DNA of 39,432 bases from a virus: the IMG/VR virus record IMGVR_UViG_3300042557_000501, positions 1 to 39,432 of that record; one strand, given 5' to 3'. Position 1 is the stretch's first letter. Each line of letters begins with the position of its first letter. This document shows positions 26,027 through 31,475 of this stretch, in pieces. The notes below the pieces were generated by a model that saw only the letters and a list, made by a program, of their open reading frames with translations, was not told where the DNA came from and made no database searches. Position numbers and translations under genes: made by a program.

Positions 26027-26053
26027 AGTTAGAAAGTCAACTTATAGGCTTAC
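26009..26053 (+). repeat. 12-bp direct repeat, operator-like
   Basis: TTATAGGCTTAC occurs at 26009-26020 and 26042-26053, starts 33 bp apart (about three helical turns). The second copy ends 7 bp before the TATCTTTG promoter box, where a bound regulator would touch RNA polymerase. The first copy overlaps the terminator stem. Confidence 0.55.
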
Positions 26054-26059
26054 GTTTAC

Positions 26060-26067
26060 TATCTTTG
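26060..26067 (+). promoter_or_regulatory. -7 promoter box for upstream small RNA unit
   Basis: TATCTTTG matches TAnnTTTG. No TTG at -33, where instead the second 12-bp repeat lies, so activity may depend on a regulator. It would start the transcript near 26073. Confidence 0.6.
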
Positions 26068-26072
26068 TACCA

Positions 26073-26175
26073 ACAGTACCCGAACGCTTACCATTCAGAA
26101 CAGCGTACCAGTTAGGGTCTTTTACTTAGCCCGTTGTGAGGTTTGTGGTTATCCTTGCAACGGGTTTCTTTTTTT
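26073..26175 (+). ncRNA. Candidate small RNA 1
   Basis: About 100 nt between the TATCTTTG box and an intrinsic terminator. A 5' stem ACGCT/AGCGT (around 26083-26109) is followed by GTCTTTT (26117-26123) and then the terminator stem CCCGTTG (26130-26136) with CAACGGG (26158-26164) and TTTCTTTTTTT. It shares GTCTTTT, the stem and the tail with the next unit. Ends are approximate. A long leader with attenuators is the alternative. Confidence 0.5.
26130..26175 (+). terminator. Hairpin terminator of small RNA 1
   Basis: 7-bp stem CCCGTTG/CAACGGG with a 21-base loop, then TTTC and a T7 run. The same stem and tail recur 112 bp downstream. Confidence 0.6.
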
Positions 26176-26182
26176 ATATTTG
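26175..26182 (+). promoter_or_regulatory. Promoter of small RNA 2
   Basis: TATATTTG with TTG at 26155-26157, a 17-base spacer, so both Bacteroidetes elements are present. The box begins inside the T run of the preceding terminator, so the two elements overlap. Confidence 0.65.
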
Positions 26183-26187
26183 CACCA

Positions 26188-26285
26188 ATCAAACTTGGCA
26201 CGCCTCTGATTAAAGCGCACTTTGCCGAGTCTTTTCGGCCCGTTGCTTTCACCGTAACCAATCGGCAGGCAACGGGTTTCTTTTT
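26188..26285 (+). ncRNA. Candidate small RNA 2
   Basis: About 98 nt, no reading frame of note. A 5' stem CTTGGCA/TGCCGAG (7 bp with one G-U) is followed by GTCTTTT (26229-26235) and terminator stem CCCGTTGC (26239-26246) with GCAACGGG (26269-26276), then TTTCTTTTTA. Order and motifs match small RNA 1, so the two look like a duplicated gene. Target unknown. Confidence 0.55.
26239..26285 (+). terminator. Hairpin terminator of small RNA 2
   Basis: 8-bp stem CCCGTTGC/GCAACGGG with a 22-base loop, then TTTCTTTTT. Nearly the same as the terminator at 26130. Confidence 0.65.
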
Positions 26286-26289
26286 ATTT

Positions 26290-26344
26290 ATTTTCACTTT
26301 TGTAAGTTTCGTGATATTTAGATAGAAAACGAAGTGTACTTTTG
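26290..26344 (+). promoter_or_regulatory. Early promoter module A
   Basis: ATTTT-N2-CTTTTGTA-AGTTT (26290-26309), TAGAAAA (26323-26329) and -7 box TACTTTTG (26337-26344). The same order and spacing recurs at 33418-33474 and 35723-35778. The leader after it carries CAAATAACCACAA (26351-26363), identical to the leader at 35785-35797. Confidence 0.55.
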
Positions 26345-26375
26345 TCCTATCAAATAACCACAAAAACAAAACACA

Positions 26376-26609
26376 ATGGAAACACAAACCAACACACTGA
26401 CTGAAGCCCAAGCTCAAGATTTTATTCGAGCCGAAATGAAACGCAGAACAGACTTAGTGAATGACGCTAAGTTTCGCGAAATCTGCGTTAAGCACGTTAA
26501 GGGAATGGGTATATCTGCAAAGGAGTGGAACAAAAACAAGGTTCACTTTTTGATGGTATTCGCCAATGAGTTTTGCAGGAAGGAAAATGAAGAACTTAGG
26601 AACGCATAA
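26376..26609 (+). CDS. First early protein, hypothetical
   Basis: 77 residues, helical and charged (TEAQAQDFIRAEMKRRTDLV, KGMGISAKEWNKNK). It follows promoter module A with a 31-nt A-rich leader and is the first gene behind the regulatory hub, so it is probably made soon after infection. No family recognised. ISAKEWNKNKVHFLMVFANEF might be a small DNA-binding helix pair, but this is weak. Confidence 0.65.
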   Translation: METQTNTLTEAQAQDFIRAEMKRRTDLVNDAKFREICVKHVKGMGISAKEWNKNKVHFLMVFANEFCRKENEELRNA

Positions 26610-26621
26610 CTAACCAAACCA

Positions 26622-26661
26622 GCATCCGAACGGGGGCGAGCAATCAAACCCGAACGGATGC
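26622..26661 (+). repeat. Intergenic inverted repeat / stem-loop
   Basis: GCATCCG (26622-26628) pairs with CGGATGC (26655-26661); after a symmetrical AA/AA internal loop, CGGG (26631-26634) pairs with CCCG (26649-26652). Eleven base pairs, 14-base loop, no T run, so it is not a terminator. It occupies most of the 67-nt gap between two early genes and may be an RNA processing or protein-binding element. Confidence 0.6.
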
Positions 26662-26676
26662 ACAAAACCACAACCC

Positions 26677-26940
26677 ATGACCACACTAACACAACTCGAA
26701 ACCGCGCTAATTGAAACGCCAAACCTTAGCGAATTGGCAAAACTAAAAGGACAAATTGCAGCGGTGCGTTTGCAATCAGATACCTCCGCACACATCGAAT
26801 GCGACAAAGTAACTCTGGGCGAAATTGCCCGCGCTTTACAGGTTGAAAGCCATTGGAACGGGCGCACTTATAGCCTGACTATTGAAAACGGGGCGCACTT
26901 TGTAATCCTTCAAACGCCTGTAATTGTAAACGCCAAATGA
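26677..26940 (+). CDS. Hypothetical early protein
   Basis: 87 residues: a helical N-terminus (LETALIETPNLSELAKLKGQI) and a beta-rich C-terminus (YSLTIENGAHFVILQTPV). Leader ACAAAACCACAACCC is A/C-rich like the other early leaders. An ATGA junction joins it to the next gene. No family recognised. Confidence 0.6.
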   Translation: MTTLTQLETALIETPNLSELAKLKGQIAAVRLQSDTSAHIECDKVTLGEIARALQVESHWNGRTYSLTIENGAHFVILQTPVIVNAK

Positions 26941-27308
26941 AGATGACAGCAGAACAACTGGCAGCCATTAAGCAAAGGCTATCCGAGCGCAAATTTTTAC
27001 CCAATGTAAGCGTGGAAGGGCTATGTATTGCGGCAATGCGAGTCCATCAAATCGAGTGGGAGCAGATAACAAGAAAATCCAACCTTCCGCACGTAGTGAA
27101 GTGTCGGGAGCAAATAGCCTACGTTATCTACACTTACATCAATCAATCTACTTACTTGGGCATAGGTAAGCTACTGAATAGAACCCATGCTACAATCATT
27201 CACAACGTAAGGCAAGCAAGGGGCTATGCATCAATTGAGCCAAAGTACAAAGAGCAAATTGAAACAATAGTAGAGATGGCGAAGCAATGGGAACAAGAGC
27301 AGAAATAA
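26937..27308 (+). CDS. DnaA domain IV-like DNA-binding protein
   Basis: 123 residues. The C-terminal half, from about 51 (PHVVKCREQIAYVIYTYINQ) through YLGIGKLLNRTHATIIHNVRQA, follows the DnaA C-terminal domain pattern: a helix with R-x2-A-x-Y, then an [LI]-x-x-IG-x-x-x-x-R-x-H-[AT]-T-[VI]-[LI]-H helix-turn-helix that binds DnaA boxes in bacterial DnaA. The ATPase part is absent. Next to replication genes, it may help open the phage origin or act as an anti- or co-DnaA factor; the role is inferred. ATGA junction upstream. Confidence 0.65.
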   Translation: MKMTAEQLAAIKQRLSERKFLPNVSVEGLCIAAMRVHQIEWEQITRKSNLPHVVKCREQIAYVIYTYINQSTYLGIGKLLNRTHATIIHNVRQARGYASIEPKYKEQIETIVEMAKQWEQEQK

Positions 27309-27469
27309 TACGCGCCCTACTACTACAAGGCAGCTACTCCGTTGTCGACTTACAAGCCCACGTTAGCCGAATACAACAGCGCAAGAAATGGAGTGATAGC
27401 GTAATCGAGAATGAGTTGAAGAAGTTGCCAGTTACTAAAGACGAAAACCTTTATACGATTATACCATGA
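27287..27469 (+). CDS. Small winged-helix-like protein
   Basis: 60 residues with helices RAEIIRALLLQGSYSVVDLQ and WSDSVIENELKKLP and a final strand, the size of a minimal winged helix. It overlaps the DnaA-like gene by 22 nt and the next gene by 4 nt. DNA binding is a fold-level guess. Confidence 0.5.
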   Translation: MGTRAEIIRALLLQGSYSVVDLQAHVSRIQQRKKWSDSVIENELKKLPVTKDENLYTIIP

Positions 27470-27951
27470 CGCAAAGCAACACAAGAGTAGACCGAATAGC
27501 ATTATTTAAGAAGGTACTAACCTACGGAAAGTCAACAAAGCAATATTGCAAAGACCACAGTTTAACGAATTACGCGGCTATATCTGACAAGATTAGAAAG
27601 GCTAAAGATGAATTAAGATGGTCAAAAAAGCAAGGCGTTATAGATTATTTAAAAGGCTTTTGTTCGGACTCAAATGACATTGCATTTTTTAGAAATGATT
27701 GGTTAAAAGCTATTGAAATTTACCAAGAACAAGAAAAGAATAGTATAGAATGGACTAACATAAAAAACGGAATACCTGACGTTTCTGACGTTTTAGTTAT
27801 TGGTAAGATGGAAGGTGATACAATAGCCGATATGTATATGGCAATGTTTTACGAAGATGAATTAAAATTCGTATGCGTAGGGGATTCAAGCGATAGACAA
27901 ATTTACTCGGTTACACATTGGATGCCAATTCCTAAATATCCATGCCAGTAA
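27466..27951 (+). CDS. DUF551-containing protein
   Basis: 161 residues. The N-terminus (RVDRIALFKKVLTYGKSTKQY) looks like a helix-turn-helix. The C-terminus has the DUF551 signature: IEWTNIKNGIPDV, then VLVIGKMEG and VTHWMPIPKYPCQ. DUF551 is a small domain of unknown function common in phage early regions. Codons differ little from neighbours. ATGA start; overlap of 10 nt with the next gene. Confidence 0.7.
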   Translation: MTQSNTRVDRIALFKKVLTYGKSTKQYCKDHSLTNYAAISDKIRKAKDELRWSKKQGVIDYLKGFCSDSNDIAFFRNDWLKAIEIYQEQEKNSIEWTNIKNGIPDVSDVLVIGKMEGDTIADMYMAMFYEDELKFVCVGDSSDRQIYSVTHWMPIPKYPCQ

Positions 27952-28223
27952 ACAAGTCCGCTTTCAAACGCTATCTTGTAATCATTCGCGAGCTGCGTGC
28001 TGCAAGTTATGATTATCCACTCACTCGGTTTGCTTTAGCCGATAAGGTTAATTCGTTCCTGGGAAATGATATTTCTGCGGCAACAGTTGAAAAAGACATA
28101 CAAACATTAAGGCATGATAGCGATCTTGCGTTTTTCGTGCCAATCCGAGCGCGTAACTTAGGCTATTGGATTGAGGACGACTACCTACTATCCGAACACA
28201 TCGCCAAAACGTGGAGGGTATGA
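27942..28223 (+). CDS. WYL-type N-terminal winged helix regulator-like
   Basis: 93 residues. AFKRYLVIIRELRAASYDYPLTRFALADKVNSFL followed by ISAATVEKDIQTLRHDSDLAF and FVPIRARNLGYWI is the pattern of the N-terminal DNA-binding domain of Bacteroidetes WYL regulators; the WYL effector domain itself is missing. It may be a repressor or antirepressor of the early region. A 20-residue frame (28220-28282, MSQTERLKEPLAF) starts in its ATGA stop and may be translated. Confidence 0.6.
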   Translation: MPVNKSAFKRYLVIIRELRAASYDYPLTRFALADKVNSFLGNDISAATVEKDIQTLRHDSDLAFFVPIRARNLGYWIEDDYLLSEHIAKTWRV

Positions 28224-28247
28224 GCCAAACCGAACGATTAAAAGAAC

Positions 28248-28269
28248 CCCTTGCATTTAGTTGCGAGGG
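28248..28269 (+). repeat. Short hairpin before early promoter
   Basis: CCCTTGCA (28248-28255) pairs with TGCGAGGG (28262-28269) with one G-U and a six-base loop. No T run. The same CCCTTGCA occurs again at 28423-28430 and inverted at 28361-28368. Confidence 0.5.
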
Positions 28270-28270
28270 C

Positions 28271-28301
28271 TTGCATAATTAAAAACTATTTACTACATTT
28301 G
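28271..28301 (+). promoter_or_regulatory. Promoter of primase-helicase gene
   Basis: TTG at 28271-28273 and TACATTTG at 28294-28301, a 20-base spacer, fit the Bacteroidetes -33/-7 pair. It gives a leader of about 140 nt before the ATG at 28446. Confidence 0.6.
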
Positions 28302-28445
28302 CAACCGTTCGGAGTTAGACGCCCGAATGTAAAACGATATGATTCACACATTAAACATCTTGCAAGGGTAAAAACATTACGGGCGGCCATGTCGCGTCTG
28401 TAATTACTGTGCGTCTACACAGCCCTTGCATCTTTGTTATCTCAA
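28302..28445 (+). ncRNA. Structured leader with short leader frame
   Basis: TGCAAGGG (28361-28368) pairs with CCCTTGCA (28423-28430), enclosing hairpin CTGTG/CACAG (28407-28411 with 28418-28422). AGACGC (28317-28322) can pair with either of two GCGTCT copies (28394-28399, 28411-28416), so alternative folds exist. ATG 28339 opens a ten-residue frame (MIHTLNILQG) whose stop at 28369 lies just past the left arm, so a translating ribosome would melt it. This could be a cis-acting control element or a separate small RNA. Confidence 0.45.
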
Positions 28446-30644
28446 ATGAGTAAAATTAGCCTATTCAAAAAGCTACCGTTAAAAGGTCATCCGCATATCT
28501 GCGATGAACTAATGACGATGTTTGACTTCTTTAGTGCCGTTAAGTACGGCCAATGGAAAGACCAAGTTATCGCAATTCGTGGAATTGAAGATAAAAATAC
28601 ACGCGATATGGCTAAAAAAAACCTACCATCCGTCACCATTTCGGGAACTTTTAGAGAAAGGAAAGGCGAATTACTTATTGAGCATAGCGGTTTTTTAGCG
28701 GTCGACATCGATAAGTTTAGCGACAAAACTGAATTGCTGGCCGATGCCTATACTCATGCGTTATTCTATTCTGCAAGTGGAAAAGGTCTTGTTTGCGTAG
28801 TAAAAGTAAACCCCGAAAAGCATAAGGAAAGCTACGCATGGTTATCGAATTACTACTTTACTACTTATGGAATAGTAGTAGATGAAATGCCGAAAAACGT
28901 GGCGTCTCTTAGATTTGTAAGCTACGACCCCGAAATTTTCATAAACGAAAAGAGTAAAAAGTCAGGAGTAAAAGCCGAAAGTCGCGCAAAAATTCAAAGT
29001 ATTCCAGTTGTTTGTCCTCCATCCGTAGCTGGCGAAATGTGTCAGGAGGTTAAGTCTTTGGGTATTGATATTGCGCCCGATTACGAAAGCTATTTGCGTT
29101 TAGGTTTATCGGTTGCGGCTGGCTTTGGTGAGGACGGGCGGTCTATGTTTCATGCCCTGTGCTTTGCTTCGCCAAAATATGATTCAAGTCAGGCCGACCG
29201 AAAATATACTGAATGCCTAAAGACCGTGCCCCGTTCAAAAGTTGGTGTTGGTACGTTCTACTGGATGCTAAAACAAGTTGGCATCCATGCACCTAAAACC
29301 AATAGCCGTTCGGTGCAAGTTGCCGCGATGGGTAAACGTGCTGGCCGACAAATTGAAGGGGTTGTGCAGCAACTTGTAGAAATTGACGGGCTAAGTCAGG
29401 AACAGGCCATGTCGGTTGCCAAAGAGGTTTATAGCCGCGATGACATAGACCTTCGCAAAGTTTCGAGCGACCCCGAAAACTTAATCGAAGGGGTTATGGA
29501 ATGGATTCGCCAAAACCATCCAATTCGTAAAAATGCCATCACTCAAAAGCTGGAAGAAAACGGGCAAGAGGTTAGCAAAGAAAGGCTAAACAGTATCTAT
29601 TTGCGTGGCCGCTTAATGTTTAACACTAAGGATGTAACATTTGATTTAATCGAACGGGTTATCTTTTCAGACTTTACGCATGAATTTAACCCGATAAACG
29701 AATATATTGACCATAACCGATACCGAAATGGCAAAGGTCAACTTGATGCGTTATGTAAAACGATTGCAACGGATAGCCCACACTCCGAAATCTTTATTCG
29801 CAAATGGTGTTTAGGATGGATTGCAGCATTAAACGGCCATCCTGTGCGCTCCGTATTGACTTTAGTGGGTGGACAAAACACGGGCAAGACTGAATGGTTT
29901 AGACGGTTGCCACCTTCACCACTTCGCAAGTATTACGCAGAATCAAAATTGGATGCTGGCAAGGACGATGACATTTTAATGTGTCAAAAGTTATGGGTTA
30001 TGGATGACGAAATGGGTGGCAAGTCTAAACAGGATGAAAAGCGTTTCAAAGAACTAACATCCAAGTCGACATTTAGCCTTCGCGCACCTTATGGCCGACA
30101 TAATGAGGACTACAAGCGTTTAGCGATACTTTGCGGAACATCGAATGAAGAAGATGTAATAAACGACCCAACTGGAAACACAAGAATACTGCCTGTGAGG
30201 GTGCAAAGTATAAACCATGAAGCCTACAATGCTATTGATAAGGATGAACTATTTATGGAGTGCGTTCGGGCTTATGAAAGCGGGGAAAGCTGGCAACTAA
30301 GCCGCGAAGAACTTGCGCTATTGGATAGTGTTGGTGCTGAATTTGAAACGACACCATACGAACGTGAATTGATTTTGTCAAACATTGCGCTACCAAGAGC
30401 GGGGGCTTATACGTCTTTTTGTACGGCCACCGAAATTAAAGACCTAATTGAAACGAGAACAAAGCAAAAGATTTTCAGCATGAAGCGGTTTGGAATGGAA
30501 CTAAAAAAGGTCTTTGGTAAGCCAATTGCAAAGCGTATAAATGGTTTTCCGTGTAAGGTTTATGAAATTATGAAGATGGATGACAACAATCCTACTACAC
30601 GGGAAACGCACGCCACCATTGACATTGATGAACCTCCTTTCTAA
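28446..30644 (+). CDS. Primase-helicase, VirE/BT4734 type
   Basis: 732 residues. The N-terminal BT4734/VirE_N-like region has LAVDIDKF (V86-F91, D87 and D89) and FYSASGKGLVCVV, fitting an AEP-type primase core; a PriCT-2-like segment follows (about 200-280). The C-terminal VirE P-loop ATPase has GGQNTGKT (475-482) and LWVMDDE (516-522). Residues 660-711 form a winged-helix-like tail (TATEIKDLI, MKRFGMELKKVF, NGFPCKVYEI). It would prime and unwind phage DNA. ATG 28446 is used; an upstream in-frame TTG lies within the leader. An origin-like region starts 2 nt after the stop. Confidence 0.85.
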   Translation: MSKISLFKKLPLKGHPHICDELMTMFDFFSAVKYGQWKDQVIAIRGIEDKNTRDMAKKNLPSVTISGTFRERKGELLIEHSGFLAVDIDKFSDKTELLADAYTHALFYSASGKGLVCVVKVNPEKHKESYAWLSNYYFTTYGIVVDEMPKNVASLRFVSYDPEIFINEKSKKSGVKAESRAKIQSIPVVCPPSVAGEMCQEVKSLGIDIAPDYESYLRLGLSVAAGFGEDGRSMFHALCFASPKYDSSQADRKYTECLKTVPRSKVGVGTFYWMLKQVGIHAPKTNSRSVQVAAMGKRAGRQIEGVVQQLVEIDGLSQEQAMSVAKEVYSRDDIDLRKVSSDPENLIEGVMEWIRQNHPIRKNAITQKLEENGQEVSKERLNSIYLRGRLMFNTKDVTFDLIERVIFSDFTHEFNPINEYIDHNRYRNGKGQLDALCKTIATDSPHSEIFIRKWCLGWIAALNGHPVRSVLTLVGGQNTGKTEWFRRLPPSPLRKYYAESKLDAGKDDDILMCQKLWVMDDEMGGKSKQDEKRFKELTSKSTFSLRAPYGRHNEDYKRLAILCGTSNEEDVINDPTGNTRILPVRVQSINHEAYNAIDKDELFMECVRAYESGESWQLSREELALLDSVGAEFETTPYERELILSNIALPRAGAYTSFCTATEIKDLIETRTKQKIFSMKRFGMELKKVFGKPIAKRINGFPCKVYEIMKMDDNNPTTRETHATIDIDEPPF

Positions 30645-30645
30645 A

Positions 30646-30757
30646 TGTAGTAGGAAGAAACCAAAAATAAAGCGATGTTTCTTTCAAACGAAAAAAAATA
30701 ATTCTTAAAAAATAAAATATACATCCATTATAATATATACACTTTCTTCCTACTACA
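30646..30757 (+). repeat. Perfect 15-bp inverted repeat
   Basis: Arms 30646-30660 and 30743-30757 are exact reverse complements, 82 bp apart, flanking the most AT-rich stretch of the window. Confidence 0.9.
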
Positions 30758-30822
30758 ATTAACTACACCACTTAAAGTGAATAAAATCAAATAATAAATT
30801 AGGTGGTAAGAAAAGTAGTTAG

Positions 30823-30830
30823 TACATTTG
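30823..30830 (+). promoter_or_regulatory. Promoter of GIY-YIG-like gene
   Basis: TACATTTG matches TAnnTTTG and gives a leader of about 30 nt that is A/C-rich (ACTACAAACTAAAACAAAAA). It overlaps the right part of the origin-like dyads, so an initiator bound there could repress it. Confidence 0.6.
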
Positions 30831-30865
30831 TGAATCTTCTAACTACAAACTAAAACAAAAAGACA

Positions 30866-31471
30866 ATGAAAGGTTATGTGTATTTTTTTCGACAACTTGA
30901 AAGCCCATATGTTAAAATTGGCTACACGAATAATGAAAGTGTATCAATGCGATTTGCGGCTTTCAAAATGTATTCACCTCTTGGGGCTACCATTGATGCA
31001 GTAATTGAATCCTCAAATGCTAAATTATTAGAATCGGAACTTCACGTACGATATGCCGCAAAAAGAGTGTCAGGCGAGTTTTTTCAAATGACATCTGATG
31101 AAGTTGAAGCTATAAGAAGGGCAAATGAAGGCAGCGATGAAAGGGATTTGAGAAATGTAATTGAGGTTTTTATTTCAAGTGGTTCGTGTGATGACATGAA
31201 GAGATTAAAAAATATGATTTTGAAAGTAGCCCCAACATACGACAATACTCAAAAGTTAAAAATTGAAGTTTTAGTTCACGATGTGGTAAACAAAAGATTT
31301 ATAGGCACAAGGTTTACAGCTACTGAGGTTCAAAATTTTTTAGCTGATACCATTGATGACATCGAAGATTTGCCATCACTAAAGCAAATAGGCGAGGTTT
31401 TGAAGTTAACCTACAAAATCAAGTCTTACAAAGTAAACGGTCAAAGTAGAAAAATGTATTCAGTAGAATAA
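30866..31471 (+). CDS. T5orf172/GIY-YIG-type nuclease with wHTH tail
   Basis: 201 residues. Residues 1-95 read as a T5orf172-type GIY-YIG domain (GYVYFFRQ, YVKIGYTN, MRFAAFKMYSPLG, ELHVRYAAKRVSGEFFQM). A linker follows, then residues 151-201 (TATEVQNFL, LPSLKQIGEVLKL, NGQSRKMYSV) that align by eye with the last 50 residues of the primase-helicase. A shared DNA-binding tail suggests both act at the same site, probably the origin-like region directly upstream. Homing-type or nicking activity is possible; I see no proof of catalysis. Confidence 0.7.
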   Translation: MKGYVYFFRQLESPYVKIGYTNNESVSMRFAAFKMYSPLGATIDAVIESSNAKLLESELHVRYAAKRVSGEFFQMTSDEVEAIRRANEGSDERDLRNVIEVFISSGSCDDMKRLKNMILKVAPTYDNTQKLKIEVLVHDVVNKRFIGTRFTATEVQNFLADTIDDIEDLPSLKQIGEVLKLTYKIKSYKVNGQSRKMYSVE

Positions 31472-31475
31472 ACGC

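Larger units (their letters stand above)
25986..26375 (+). promoter_or_regulatory. Non-coding regulatory hub, late/early boundary
   Basis: 390 bases with no credible gene. It contains, in order, a terminator (26002-26026), a 12-bp direct repeat, promoter TATCTTTG, hairpin-terminator, promoter TATATTTG with TTG 17 nt upstream, a second near-identical hairpin-terminator, and promoter TACTTTTG before the first early gene. A 101-residue minus-strand frame here overlaps the hairpins and is taken as a shadow. Confidence 0.7.
30645..30865 (+). other. Candidate replication origin
   Basis: 221 bases without a gene, very AT-rich between 30660 and 30740. A perfect 15-bp inverted repeat, TGTAGTAGGAAGAAA (30646-30660) with its complement at 30743-30757, frames the AT-rich part. 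ACTACA recurs at 30752, 30762 and 30842 (and in the helicase gene at 30593), with inverted forms at 30646 and 30815, like iterons. TAACTAC/GTAGTTA and ACCAC/GTGGT form a second dyad at 30760-30821. The place between helicase-primase and a nuclease with the same C-terminal domain supports an origin. Confidence 0.55.

Noticed and set aside
26112-26417. 101-residue minus-strand frame in the regulatory hub
   Set aside because: It overlaps two hairpin terminators and three promoter boxes on the + strand and its protein has no recognisable pattern.
28302-28445. tRNA-like sequence (contains GTTCGGAG)
   Set aside because: No acceptor stem or T-loop consensus with CCA-proximal pairing could be drawn; the region folds as other stems.
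30646-30757. Terminator after the primase-helicase
   Set aside because: The arms are 82 bp apart and no T run follows the second arm, so an intrinsic terminator is unlikely; an origin or operator fits better.
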